Made by a program: the position numbers and the translations under genes
Shown here: positions 1 to 11,176 of the stretch, in pieces
Layout: each line of letters starts with the position of its first letter
Position numbering within the stretch: position 1 is the first letter of the stretch
Assembly: GCA_033977485.1 (NCBI GenBank)
Contig: CM066994.1
Coordinates: 85,870,871-85,934,870 of the forward strand
Source of the DNA: Hydrangea macrophylla
Taxonomy: Eukaryota; Streptophyta; Magnoliopsida; Cornales; Hydrangeaceae
Direction of reading: 5' to 3'
DNA length: 64,000 nucleotides
The notes under the pieces: generated by a model
Told to the model about the DNA's origin: nothing
The model's database searches: none
What the model saw: the letters and a program-made list of their open reading frames with translations, nothing else

Positions 1-65
1 ACCATGTTGTCCAATAAAACAGATCTTATGCGTGTTTTGATGGATGGATAGAATGTAGAACTGTG

Positions 66-83
66 CTAACCTTTGTTTTGCAG
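66..83 (+). promoter_or_regulatory. candidate leader splice acceptor (branch site CTAAC plus GCAG)
   Basis: CTAAC at 66-70 is followed by a T-rich run and ends in TTTTGCAG at 83, the pattern of a plant branch point and 3' splice site. Copia-2 has a matching CTAAC-CCTTTTGCAG at 15891-15905 in its leader. The matching donor would be the AAG|GT in the LTR (seen in the 3' LTR at 11171). Inferred from pattern only; there is no transcript evidence. Confidence 0.4.
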
Positions 84-111
84 CGTTCTTATTCCACTAT
101 TATGGTCACTG

Positions 112-289
112 ATTTTGTGTGATTGGATCCCACGATGGTTTTATTCGTGGTTAATTTTGTTTTTTAATATAGCATGTGAACTCCTTTATGGAGGCATAGG
201 ATTTGTGTGTATTGGATCCCACGTTTGATTGATGTGTGGTTAATTTACTGCAAAGAAATAGCATGTGAACTCCTTCATGGAGGCATAGG
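112..289. repeat. two-copy 89-bp tandem duplication in copia-1 leader
   Basis: Copy one runs 112-200 and copy two 201-289. Both contain TTGGATCCCACG, a GTGGTTAATTT block and ATAGCATGTGAACTCCTT followed by ATGGAGGCATAGG, with scattered differences between. A third copy begins with TTTGTGT at 291 and stops. Confidence 0.85.
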
Positions 290-1040
290 GTTTGTGTAAT
301 ATATCTCAAGTAAATCCGTGAAGATAGTTCGTGAAGACAGTTTACAAGCAGTTTCAGAAAGCAATCTGGAGGCAGCTTTTCAAGACTATTCCAGAAAACA
401 GTTCTGGAAGGCAGTTGCTGATGGTAAATCAGATTTAGCTTCCGGGGCACTGCCCCAGAAACCTCGCGAGCTGACCGGGCAGCTCGACCCCCGTGCGTAG
501 TGGCGACATAGAGCTAATCGGGTTCAATGAAGATTTCTTCACAAGAGTTGCAGCTTGACTATAATAGTGGGTTTCCTATTTTATTGTGGTTTCCTTATTT
601 ATGTGTGATTGAATGATTATTATTGTTTCATGTTTAATGAATAGGACAACATGGATAATTGTTCCTAGACCTATTTCAGATGTCTAGCTGCATGTTTAAT
701 TTATATTAATTTTAAATGATGGACAACTACATGTGTATTTAGAAATAAAACTAATTCCATAATTTGAAAACATAAGTACTTATTTTCTAAAATCATGATA
801 ATAGAATAATTTTATTATCTACACATGTGGGTTTCACAAGTAAGGATGAATTAATCCTTGTCAAGTATTCCATTATTTTTTTATTAATTAAATTAAAAGT
901 TTTTCTAAAAAAATTATAACCCTCAAATTTTTTTTTAAAATTCTAAGTGGGAGAGGGAATTTATCAAGTATAAATCCCATGGTCTCCATCACTGGTTTGT
1001 AGATGATATGATTAATTTTGTGTGATGGCTCTAGTGTCAT

Positions 1041-1220
1041 CCTCCCCATCGGAGGTAGTTGATCAGGGAATCATCAGTACAAACTTCTTTAAAAGAATGT
1101 TTTGGGTGATTGTTGGTGTGGGTCACCTCTCCATCAGAGGTGTTCCTCACAGAACTCTTGACCTAGAATTAAGTGATGGTATACACTTAGCTATAAATAA
1201 TAATATCCTCTCCATCAGAG
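1041..1220 (+). other. array of small stem-loops with a constant CCATC loop
   Basis: Three hairpins share the loop CCATC. CCTCC-CCATC-GGAGG is at 1041-1055, CACCTCT-CCATC-AGAGGTG at 1124-1142, and CTCT-CCATC-AGAG at about 1208-1220. A weak fourth (CTTCCCATCGAG) follows at about 1312-1323. The base pair closing the loop is C-G in the first and T-A in the next two, so both sides changed together. That suggests an RNA structure in the leader rather than chance. Confidence 0.5.
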
Positions 1221-1460
1221 TCACTGTTAATTTTACCAAGCAAGGTACATTGCCTGGATAGTAAAATTAAAAGGCAATTGCCTATCTGAACAAATGATGG
1301 ATAGTATATGGCTTCCCATCGAGTTATACTATCACGGTGTATCAGGTTGCTGGCGGATTATTTTAAATATGGTAGAGGGAACCAATATTTGCTACTCGAA
1401 TTCATAGTAATTTTTTACCCAAATGTAATTATTTATATTATGTGATTCTCAGGCTTTTAA

Positions 1461-2291
1461 ATGGGTTCCTTCAATCCACTCGCTGTTATACTTAAAGAAA
1501 ACAAACTTACTGGACCAAACTATATAGACTAGAAAAGGAATTTGGATATTGTGTTAACTGCTGAAGAGTACAAGTTTGTGCTTACTCAAGAATGTCCTGA
1601 GCAACCTAGTGAGGGGGCAACCGCTGAGGAAACCCAGGCTCACAAGAAATGGGTCAAGGCTGATGAGATGGCACGGTGTTAAATTTTGGCATCCATGTCA
1701 AATGTGCTACAACATCAACATCAATCAATGGCCAGCGCCTATGACATGATGGAGAGCCTCCGAGAGATGTTCGGGGATCAAAGTCGTGCTGCTAGGCAGG
1801 TTACCATGAAAGACTTGATGAACACAACCATGGCTGAGGGGACGCCTGTAAGGGATCATGTTCTTAAGATGATATCTCTTCTTAATGAACTGGAGATCCT
1901 TGGAGCTACAATCGACAGGGAAACCCAGGTCGATATCGTACTCCAGTCACTGCCAGAGTCTTTTAAGCAATTCTGCCTCAATTACAACATGAATAAATTT
2001 AAATATACTTTGGCGGAGCTGCTTAAAGAACTCCAGGCAGCTGAGGGTCTCAACAGAAAGTCAGGGAGTGCTCTTGTGTTTGAGAAAGGTTCTGCTTCAA
2101 AGCCGAAAGGTAAGAAGAAAATGAAAAAGGCTCAAAAGAAGGCCACGGGTCCTCCGCCAATCCAAAGGCCACGAGGACAACCGGGAAAGCCTAAAGGCAA
2201 ATGTTTTGTTTGCAAGCAGCCAGGACACTGAAAGAAGCAATGTCCAATTTATCTCGCCAGACAGAACAATCAAGGTAAATCTCATTTACTA
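1461..2291 (+). pseudogene. gag: copia-1 gag (nucleocapsid/capsid), broken
   Basis: Structural Gag of a Ty1/copia element, which would form cytoplasmic virus-like particles around the element RNA. The start MGSFNPLAVILKENKLTG at 1461 fits the usual opening of plant copia Gag (UBN2 family). The middle part has the motif ETQVDIVLQSLPESF, also present in copia-2. A basic KPKGKKKMKKAQKK stretch precedes a CX2CX4HX4C zinc knuckle at 2202-2243. In-frame stops lie at 1530-1532, 1680-1682 and 2229-2231; the last falls inside the knuckle where Trp is usual. All stops lie in one frame, so damage here is by point mutation. Length is ordinary for a copia Gag. Confidence 0.92.
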
Positions 2292-3100
2292 GTTGTTGAA
2301 TCATGTTTAGCGGTCCCATCTACCGGTACCTGGTGTGTAGATACGGGAGCCACTGATCATGTATGCAATTCTTTGCAGGGATTCCAGGGAACCAAGCAAC
2401 TCAGTGATGGAGAGATTTATCTATATATGGGAAATGCTACGAGAGTAGCAGCAGTTGCAGTAGAAGATCTACATCTTAGTTTTGGTAGAGATATGATTTT
2501 AATATTAAGAAATTACTTTTATGTACCTTCTATTAGAAGGAATTTAGTTTCAGTTTCTAGTTTAGTAAAGAATGGATATTCAGTTCATTTTAATAAAGTA
2601 GTAGTGATTAAAGAAAATAAATGTTTTATTTGTTCTGGTCAATTGGTGGATGATCTTTATACTATAAATCCTATCTCTCCTATACTGCAACTTAATAAAT
2701 TGAATAACACAAATAATTTGCCATTTAAGAGAAAAGAACCATCGAGGATGAACCAAACGCATCTTTGGCACTTACGCCTTGGTCATATTATTTGAAAAGG
2801 ATTCAAAGACTGGTTCAAAATGGGCCATTAGGCTCATTGGAAGTGGAGGCACTTCTAGTTTGTGAATCCTGCTTGGAACGTAAAATGACCAAGAGGCCAT
2901 TCTCGGCCAAGGACTATAGAGCAAAAGAGCTGTTGGAACTGGTTCACTCTGATTTGTGTGGTCCTATGACTGTCCAAGCAAGAGGGGGATTTGAGTACTT
3001 TGTCACTTTCATAGATGATTACTCAAGGTATGGGTACATTTATTTGATGTGGCGTAAGTCTGAATGCTTTGAGAAATTCAAAGACTTCAAGGCTAAACGG
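2292..3100 (+). pseudogene. pol: copia-1 pol, first part: protease and N-terminal half of integrase
   Basis: Continues the Gag frame. The aspartic protease active site DTGA is at 2340-2351 (context WCVDTGATDHVC). The zinc-binding pre-integrase region follows, with HLWHLRLGH at about 2760-2786 and CESCLERKMTKRPF near 2860-2900. The frame shifts at about 2790, after which the integrase core opens with LVHSDLCGPM (first catalytic Asp) and FIDDYSRYGYIYLM. Coding stops at 3100 because a 4.4-kb element is inserted; the second catalytic Asp and the Glu lie beyond it, at 7488 onwards. Protease would cut the polyprotein; integrase would join cDNA to the host chromosome. Confidence 0.92.
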
Positions 3101-3929
3101 TGTCACGCCCCGGAGTAAGCCAAAAATAGGGAAAATAAAAATTTTCCTTTATGGGTCCGTAGACACGTGACTAGTTTGATAACCGTTCTGTCCTTCTAAC
3201 TCCGCACCGTGCAATCATAAGGGAAAAGCTAGAGCTTAGACATGATCTAATACTTATCAGAGTATAAATACAGCAGCGGAACAATAAACAAGGGTTACAA
3301 TAACTTCGATCTTAGTACAAGAGGCCATGCTAAATAATTTACATAATCTTAAAACTTGAGAAACTGCCTATCAGGTCTTGAACAAGGCTTTATTCTCCCT
3401 GGCTCCACAGCACTGTATCCTGAACCCTTCTAATTATCTCCAAACCTGCAACACTCTGGGCATACGAATGCCCAGGGCGTAACATGCCGTCAGCCTTGGA
3501 ACAAGGCTGAGTGAGAGTCTCAACCGCACAATAATCAGTAAATACAAGATATCTCTCAACTCACGTCATAGTTTAATATATTAAGATATGGTTGTTCTCT
3601 TATCAAAAGACGCATTCTTGCCACGGGTATAGCAGAGGTCTCAACAAGAAAGGTAAACAGATAATCATAACATCATAGAATACATTCTCATTATTATAAA
3701 CTTGTGCGTGCAAATGCATGGTCAATAAGATGCGTTCCCAACTCTTTTCAAAGACACTTGCTTTTAAAACGGATATTTTCAAAACCATTTTATTTTAAAA
3801 CCAAAGCTTTCCAAAACCAAATCATTTCCTCATCAACTCAATCTTATCATTCGCTTCCTCTTTCTCATCCACTTGACAACACGCGGTATATCAAGGATGC
3901 TAACATACTATCACAGCCAATTCATACAC

Positions 3930-4150
3930 ATTCCCTTGATAGGCCACCGGGCGTCTTCACGGCGCACACTATCTGTAAACAATGAGACTGGCACATGGGA
4001 CGTCTTCGACCATGTGTATATTCTCACCGGTTGTCTACACGGCTGAGAAGTATATTAGAGCACTAGCCGGATGTATTCAACGATACATGGGACGTCTTCA
4101 ACCACGTATGCGCATCACCGGACGTCTTCAACGGCGAGAGGCGCGCTAGG
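3930..4150. repeat. degenerate repeats of (ACCGG/ATGGG)-ACGTCTTC
   Basis: The units CACCGGGCGTCTTCACGGCG, ACATGGGACGTCTTCGACCA, CACCGGTTGTCTACACGGCT, ACATGGGACGTCTTCAACCA and CACCGGACGTCTTCAACGGC alternate at roughly 50-60 bp spacing inside the 4.4-kb insert. Non-coding. Confidence 0.7.
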
Positions 4151-5564
4151 AACCCTAACCGTTCATGTCCACCCGGCTCGTCAGCCATTGATCCATAGGA
4201 TCCAGAGATCACATCTCATCTCATTACATTCTCATCAAACACCCCCCTTCCTCACACAACGCATGCTAACACATGTCATGAAATGCACGTGTATCCATTA
4301 TCAATATGCACATGCAAAACCACTTTCCTTTCTCTTTATTATTAACATAGCATGCGTATTTATTCAGTCAACAACATCGTAAAATGTGATTTTGACAATT
4401 AGCAGCAGAAACGTAACATATAGAGCATGGATCATATGACATGGAATTGATATCGATAAACATATAGATAAAACCCTTGACATGCTCACGTATGCGATAA
4501 CACTACCATAACATGCTTTTAAACATCTTACAATCATTGGAAATACATGTGACATCATAAATCAGCTTATCACATATCATACATGTGACTTTAATCATCT
4601 TATATTAGTCTTAATAGGATTAGAGTGAGGTTAGGAAACTCACCTCGAGTCGCCGCTCCTCGAAACGCAGATAAACGTCAAGTTCTACAACAATAAACGG
4701 AATAAACAGAAGTAATGTATGAGCACAACTATAGGGGCAAAATGGTAATTTCACCAAATGAGGTCATACACCTCAAGGTAGTGATCTACGTGTCATTCTA
4801 AGTCCAACGCCATTGACTAGACTCAAATCGGAGTCCGTCGCGTTTTTCGAGGTAATATGCAGGGCTTACTATACTAATGCAGGCCCTAAAAGACAGGCTG
4901 TATTTTCGACCGAGTCAAAAAGTCACCAAACTTTACGGAAATGTTCTAGACATTATTCTAAGACTCTGGGAACTGACCGCGTAATTTTCGGAGTCCTAGA
5001 TTATTTATTATGAATTTTTAAAGATAATATATACCAGAAAATACCCGAAACGGGATTTAAATATGTAATTATAATTATACAGAGGAATCAGTACTTAGAA
5101 GTATTTTTATTAAATACTAGATATTAAAATACACTACCAGTATTTATTTCATAATTTTCGGAGCTCGTTTGGTATTTTTAATAATTAATATACTCATAAA
5201 ATAGCTCCTTATTAATTATTAAAAATACTGGACTACGATATTATAGCTTTATAACTTACACTATATAATAAAATAGTCACAGGGTCATTACCCTAATTTT
5301 CTAGAATTTATAAATACACATAGGTATTTATTAACTATTTAAAACCATTTAAAACTAATATTTATTATTTATATAAACCATATAAATAATAAATATGCAA
5401 TATTTATAATATAATAATGATATATAGAATATTAAAATAATATTCTATAATATTAAAAACCTTAATGGTATAATTATAAATTAATTTATAATTATTAAAA
5501 CTAATTAATACTAATAATATTAATAATCATAATAATAATAATGATAATAATAATAATATATTCT

Positions 5565-6040
5565 GAGACCCGACGGGTCAAACCCGAACCGACCCGACCT
5601 AAACGGGTAACCCGGATGTACACACAAAGAAACCCAAAGGCATGACCCGTTGGGTCAAACCTGACCCGACCCAAGACTAAAAGGATCAACCGTTTACACT
5701 CACAAGGGCGCCCAATCAAAAGACCCATCGGGTCGATCCTGACCCGACCCGTCCTAAACGAACTACCCAATTTCTCACACAATCTAAACCTACCCACTAA
5801 CCCAAACCCGAACCCGAACTTGACCCATCTACAGACACATACCAGCCCGCCCCAATTACCCGAACCCGTCCCAAACACAACCCGGCGTCAAAACGACGCC
5901 GTTAGACTTAAAGGACCCACGGGTCATTTAGACCCAACCCGGCCCGCTACCCTAACCCTTTTACACACTCAACAAAACCCACCCAAACCCGACCCAGACC
6001 CGCCTGTTATAACCCGAAACCCATCCGGGTCATCACCTTC
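5565..6040. repeat. CCCGACCC/ACCCGAACC-rich low-complexity block
   Basis: Many short runs such as GACCCGACCC, CGACGGGTCAA and CCCGAACCCG lie within otherwise AT-rich DNA of the 4.4-kb insert. The block is much more GC-rich than its left flank. Open frames here are by-products of low complexity. Confidence 0.65.
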
Positions 6041-6820
6041 TTCTCCGGCGAGACCAGGCCGCCGGAAAGTCGGGCTTCGCCGGAGTTTCTCTCTCTCCTC
6101 ATATCTCTCTCATTTCTCAACCAAAATGCACAAGGTCAACGGGGAAATGACCGGAATCCCTTCCTCTTCAACATACTATGAACTTACGGTCTGAATCATT
6201 CGTTTAGGGTTCCTACTAAGTGATTATTCTTTCGGTCATTTGAAAGAATAATGGCCTGCATGGCCATTCAAACGACTCCCAAACCGCAAACTGTTCAATG
6301 GGGTTTTATCTGGGACCAAGGGGGTCAGTTTAGTGTAGGAAAAAGGGGCTTTGATTAACTTTGAGAAAATCAAGCTCAAACTTGAGCTTTAATGGTGGCC
6401 GGAGCTCACAGTGAGCCTTAGGCTCTGTTTGGGCTCTTGCATGTGGGTCTGGGGTCTCCTCTGTGACATGCAGGGGCTAAAAATGAAATGAGGGGGTGGG
6501 GTTTTACCTTAGGAGATCTCAATCTTCTCGGATCTCTTTCTTTCTTCGTTTTCTTCTTCTTTCTGCGTATAAGTGTGTGTGTGTACTGTGAGAGATGGGG
6601 AGAGCACAGGGAGGGAGTGTGATGTGTGTACAGAGACAGTGTAGAGAGTGGGGAGAGAATGGGTGTGATGTGTTGACAAATGGGGGGGGGTGTGTGTATA
6701 GGCCGAAGGTGATGGGGAAGGTTGTTCTCTCAAGCTCACTCTCGGGCTTCTCTCTCTCCCAAGAATCTGTTATGGCAGATACAAGAAACCCAATGTGTGT
6801 AGGTGCTGCATGCATAGGTA

Positions 6821-6828
6821 TATAAATA
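6821..6828 (+). promoter_or_regulatory. TATA-box candidate in the 4.4-kb insert
   Basis: GGTATATAAATAGGG is a canonical plant TATA box, 660 bp before the right end of the insert. If the insert is a plus-strand solo LTR this would separate a 3.7-kb U3 from a short R-U5. An alternative TATAAATA at about 3263 makes orientation uncertain. Confidence 0.4.
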
Positions 6829-7487
6829 GGGAATGGGTTTGACAAGTGTTATGCCATGGGTGCATGGCTTGACAAGTGGCGCACAAGTATTGCCATGTGT
6901 TGAGGTGGTGTGCACAATGTGTAATCACATGTGTAAGTAGGTGTGTGTGTGTCCAAGGGTAGATAGGTGTGGGGTCCACATGACTGTCAAAGGGAGGGGG
7001 TGTGGGTCCCATCTCAGACTGTGCATATGGATGTGTTCCTGAGTCCCAAAGTATGTGTATGTGTATATTGTGTGTATCCCGGGGTAGATTATCAGGGGTG
7101 GGGTCCACTTGGTTCCTAAGTATAGTGTGGGTCCTACTCTTGAGTTGGTGTACTGTAATGTGCACAAGTGCCTAGGTTCATGTGTTCAACTGTGAATATG
7201 AAGGCAAATCCTGAAACTTATACGGACAGAGCTATATAGGGGTCCAAGTTCAAATCTGTCTAAGGATCCTAAAATAGATCTATAAAGTAGAGAATGCGAC
7301 CAATCTAATTTAGTTACTAGATTTGAATTGACGTAGTCGTCGTTAAGACGATTAATAAGGATCCTAATAAGAATTCCTAGGTAAGGCCATCCTAATAGTC
7401 CTTCTGCAGCCGTCATCAAGGTGATGTCACTATACTTTCTAAATCCTACGCGGAATTTTCTAGGAAAATTCTGGGTGCTACAAACGG

Positions 7488-8180
7488 AGAAGCTTCTAGG
7501 TAAATGTATCAAGACACTATGATCTGATCGTGGTGGAGAGTACCTCTTGGGAGAGTTTAGGGAATACTTATTGGAGCAAGGGATTACATCCCAATTGTCT
7601 GCACCCCGTATGCCTCAGCAGAACGGTGTAGCAGAAAGAAGGAACAGGACTCTCATGGATATGGTAAGATCTATGATGAGTTACTCGGATTTACCAATTT
7701 CCTTTTGGGGACACGCATTAGAGACAGCTGCATACATTCTAAACTTGGTACCATCTAAGTCAGTACCTACTACTCCCATGGAATTGTGGACTGGGCGAAA
7801 GCCTAGTCTGTGGCATGCTCGGATCTGGGGTAGTCCAGCACATGTGCTGAAAGGGAACGCAGAAAAGTGAGAATCAAGAACAGAAGTATGTTTCTTTGTT
7901 GGGTATCCAAGAGGAACTAAAGGTGGTCTGTTTTATAGTCCTAAGGATCAGAAGGTTATTGTTAGCACCAATGCCACATTTTTAGAAGAGGACTATGTTA
8001 TGGACCACAAGCCCAGAAGCCGTATTATTCTAGAGGAAATGAGAGAAGAGACACCGACATATACTTCTTCAATACCATCGGTACGAGAAGAAACATCACA
8101 AGACAGAGTTATTGATATTCCATTACCGCGTCGTAGTGGGAGGATTATCAAAACTCGTGTAGACCCCGAACCAACCATTA
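7488..8180 (+). pseudogene. pol: copia-1 pol, second part: C-terminal half of integrase
   Basis: Resumes after the 4.4-kb insert, one base out of frame with the first part. The motif [12 protein letters not shown] (second catalytic Asp) lies near 7521-7557 and is preceded by a stop in place of the usual Arg. [13 protein letters not shown] with the catalytic Glu is at about 7612-7650. The block continues through [20 protein letters not shown] and the GYPRGTKGG box near 7900. A stop at about 7868 interrupts it. The less conserved stretch from about 8000, with two RRSGR motifs, is the linker to reverse transcriptase. Confidence 0.9.
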
Positions 8181-9160
8181 ACAAGCAGGTTCATGAACCA
8201 GTACAGCGTGCAGATAATGGTGTATTAGGTTCAGAATCTTCACAACGAAATATCAGTGATACACAGACACGGGTTGTGCCTCGTCGTAGTGGGAGGGTTA
8301 TTATTCAACCTTATCGGTATATGTTCTTGGGAGAGTCTTATGACCGGGTCCCTGATGAACAAGGTATTGATCCCTGTAACTACAATGAAGCACTCCAAGA
8401 TAAAGATGCAGATCTTTAGCAAAAGGCTATGAAGTTTAAAATGGAGTCCATGTACTCCAATCAAGTCTTGGATCTTGTAGAACCACCTAATGAAATAAAA
8501 CTCATTGGATGTAAGTGGATCTATATGAAGTAGAGAGAAGCAGACGGTAAGGTAGAAACCTTTAAAGCAAGGCTTGTTGCGAAAGGGTTCACTCAAAAAG
8601 AGGGAATCAATTATGAGGAAATCCTTTTGCCGGTGGCCATGCTAAAGTCTATCCGGATTCTCTTATCCATTGCTGCACATTTCGATTATGAAATTTGGCA
8701 TATGGATGTCAAGATAGCATTTCTAAATGGAAATCTTGACGAGTGCATCTATATGATGCAACCAGACAGGTTCATTGCGAAGGGCCAAGAACACATGTTG
8801 TGCAAGCTTAAGAAGTCCATTTATGGACTTAAGTAGGCATCTAGGTCTTGGAATATCCTCTTTGATCAAGCAATCAAGTCTTTTGGTTTTGATCAATATG
8901 CGTATGAATCTTGTGTGTACAAGAAACATGATAGAAGAGTGGTGGTGTTCTTAGTACTATATGTGGATGATATCTTGCTAATCGGAAACGATGTGGGGGT
9001 ATTATCTTCTATAAGGGTATGGTTGTCCAGTCAATTCGATATGAAGGACTTGGGATAAGCCGGTCACATCCTAGGGATCAAGCTTATGCGAGACCACAAG
9101 AATAGGATGTTGGGCTTGTCACAAGGCACTTATATTGACAATATTCTTGCAAGGTTTAGC
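8181..9160 (+). pseudogene. pol: copia-1 pol: reverse transcriptase
   Basis: Copia-type RVT_2 domain, which would copy element RNA into cDNA inside the particle. Visible landmarks are ARLVAKGFTQKEGINYEE near 8569-8620, HMDVKIAFLNGNLDECIYM at about 8698-8757, LKKSIYGLK near 8812, and the catalytic YVDD at 8960-8971 in VLYVDDILLIGND. In-frame stops interrupt it near 8417, 8532, 8834, 9056 and 9164. Several sit where the family has Gln or Glu. The frame is otherwise continuous from the integrase. Confidence 0.92.
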
Positions 9161-9946
9161 ATGTAAGATTCCAAGAAGGGATTCCTTCCCTTTAGACACG
9201 GAATTACTCTATCTGAGGATCAGTGTCCTAAGACACCTGATGAGATAGAGAAGATGAAGGCAGTTCCTTATGCCTCGGCAGTAGGAAGCCTAATGTATGC
9301 TATGCTATGTACTAGACCTGACATCTGCTTCGCTGTTAGCATGGTTAGTAGATATCAATCTAATCCAAGGCAAGAACATTGGACTGCGGTGAAAAATATT
9401 CTCAAGTACTTGAGAAGGACTGGAGACTATATGTTAGTTTACCAAGCAGACAATCTTGTACCCATTGGGTACACAGATTCTGATTTCATGTCAGATAGAG
9501 ATTCCAGAAAATCTACCTCAGGATATGTGTTTACCCTAGGAGGTGGAGCCATTAGTTGGAGGAGTATCAAGCAGTCATGTATTGCTGATTCTACCATGGA
9601 AGCCGAGTATGTGGCTGCTTCGGAAGCTGCTAAGGAGGCCGTTTGGCTCAGAAACTTCCTTATGGATCTTAGAGTAGTACCTGCGGTACAATCGGCTATT
9701 ATCCTTTATTGCGATAATAGCGAAGCGGTTGCTAACTCAAAGGAACCAAGGGCCCATAAGAAGGGAAAACACATTGAGCGTAAGTATCACCTGATACGAG
9801 AGATCGTGCAAAGAGGTGATGTTGAAGTGACCAAGATAGCATCAGCAAATAACCTGGTAGGTCCTTTCACCAAGAGCTTACCAGCCAAGACTTTTGACAG
9901 TCATGTAGAAGGAATAGGAGTGGGGTGTGTCGCATCATGGCTTTGA
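9161..9946 (+). pseudogene. pol: copia-1 pol: RNase H domain, longest intact stretch
   Basis: Copia RNase H, the enzyme that would degrade RNA in RNA-DNA hybrids during cDNA synthesis. An uninterrupted frame from 9254 to 9946 (230 residues) covers YASAVGSLMYAMLCTRPDI, YTDSDFMSDRDSRKSTSGYV, DSTMEAEYVAASEAAKEAVW and LYCDNSEAV, which carry the acidic active-site residues. It ends with VGPFTKSLPAKTF and a short tail typical of these polyproteins. The polypurine tract follows 4 bp after the stop. Confidence 0.95.
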
Positions 9947-9950
9947 GTCT

Positions 9951-9960
9951 AAGTGGGAGA
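9951..9960 (+). other. copia-1 polypurine tract
   Basis: AAGTGGGAGA directly precedes the 3' LTR (one T between), the expected plus-strand primer position. Copia-2 has GCAAGTGGGAG in the same place. Confidence 0.85.
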
Positions 9961-10938
9961 TTGTTAGGGATATATACTAAAAGCCATGCTTTATGTAGTT
10001 GATTTATTATTCATTTAATAAAATCAGTTAATCTATTTTTTTATGAGAATCTGTGTGGGCAATATTTGTATTATATTGTTTATTTAATATTATGCATGTG
10101 TGTCTTTCACTCTACATAGTAGGTGGTTTGGTGTGTAGAGTTCATCTTGCACAGGGAAGATCAGACCATCGGATCTTGTAGAATGTAAGATTTTGGTTTA
10201 CAGTCTTAGATGGATTGGAGACACCATCGGTAGGACTGCAGCATGGTGTTGTAGTAGGTTTGTCTTGACTGCGGGAAACGGTATAGTTTCAACTCACCAT
10301 GCTGGTACATTTTGTGTATTAAACGGGACCAACTTGGGGTAATTATCTTTATACTGACTTATAAGATAATTAATACCTCATGGCTATTATGAGTGTTTAA
10401 GCTCTAAATCCTAAGTTATTTTATAGACACGTACATTTGATATTTACACTTTGATCCCTAAAAGGGTGAGATCCTTAAATGAGTCAATATCTCATTGGAT
10501 TAAGTGACAATATTAATTGTGTGGTGGATATTAATTAATGATGGAATCCATGTCTCAATTTTGGGATTGATGATATCCCCTTGAGAAAGCTTATAAGTTT
10601 TGATTATGTCAAACGCTGTAGGTGGATTTTGTATACGACATATCAGATAAGTTAAGCAGAGGATCTCAAGGAATTTTAAGAGATTAATTAAATATGATTG
10701 TCAGTAATTATATTTAATTAATGGATATCTGTAATCTTAACATGGGGAGATAATAAGCATTTAATAACATGGAGCTCGAAATATATTTTTGAGATAAGGG
10801 TAGGAGTGCAATTATAATTCTTTAGTGGTATGAATTATAATTTATGGAAATAGGAATCTGATTCAATTCGAATTAGGGTTTCCTAATTCCATTAGGAAGC
10901 CTATTCCTTATTGACTTCTTATGGTCCCTATCGTAGCC

Positions 10939-10947
10939 TATATATAT
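10939..10947 (+). promoter_or_regulatory. TATA box of copia-1 LTR
   Basis: CCTATATATATGATG. It lies 232 bp before the donor-like GT at 11171, the same spacing as in copia-2 (14982 to 15214). Confidence 0.65.
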
Positions 10948-11167
10948 GATGCTTTAGCTCTCTCCTCAGTTTGCGTTTTTCCATCAAGAGTATTAACTCG
11001 GAATAGAAAAGAGAGCGTAAAAAGAGAGAGCAAAAACATAAAGAATTGCGAAGGAGCACACACTCAGTTCGATATTCTGGCAGCAAAGGAATATGGTAGA
11101 AGATCGTGAGATATTATCGAGCCCGTATTCTCGATTCGTCTACTACAGCAATCCATTTTAGCAGTTT

Positions 11168-11176
11168 AAGGTAACC
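11168..11176 (+). promoter_or_regulatory. candidate splice donor in copia-1 LTR
   Basis: AAG|GTAACC is a good match to the plant 5' splice consensus. In the 5' LTR copy (off window) it would pair with acceptors in the leader such as 82-83 or 1451-1452. Pattern evidence only. Confidence 0.4.

Larger units (their letters stand above)
1..1460 (+). other. copia-1 long untranslated leader
   Basis: Non-coding stretch before the gag ATG; I see no conserved protein in it. It holds a splice-acceptor-like site at 66-83, an 89-bp duplication at 112-289, an AT-rich segment at 560-940, a purine-rich AAGTGGGAGAGGG at about 945-957, an array of small hairpins at 1041-1220 and a second acceptor-like CAG at 1450-1452, eight bases before the ATG. 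The AGTGGGAGAGGG block and the hairpin zone recur before gag in copia-2 (about 18003-18100), so this arrangement belongs to the family. Confidence 0.75.
3101..7482. mobile_element. solo-LTR-like insertion of 4382 bp with AACGG target duplication
   Basis: It begins TGTCACGCCCCGG, ends GGGTGCTACA, and is flanked by AACGG at 3096-3100 and 7483-7487. It splits the copia-1 integrase. I recognise no gag or pol. The size, TG...CA ends and lack of coding fit a solo LTR of a long-LTR Ty3/gypsy element, or a non-autonomous element without genes; I found no internal LTR pair. A TATAAATA at 6821-6828 on the plus strand may mark orientation. Contents: a repeat block at 3930-4150, AT-rich DNA at 5020-5560, an ACCCGACCC-rich block at 5565-6040 and GT-rich DNA at 6555-7080. 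Confidence 0.85.

Noticed and set aside
3603..4558. Several short frames in the left half of the 4.4-kb insert
   Set aside because: No conserved domain, different frames overlapping on both strands, inside an LTR-like sequence.
5820..6194. Open frame of 124 codons in the 4.4-kb insert as a Pro-rich protein
   Set aside because: It follows the CCCGACCC repeat block, which is free of stops in several frames on both strands; no domain seen.
6509..7167. Overlapping His/Thr/Pro-rich frames on the minus strand
   Set aside because: They come from GT-rich low-complexity DNA and overlap each other in different frames.
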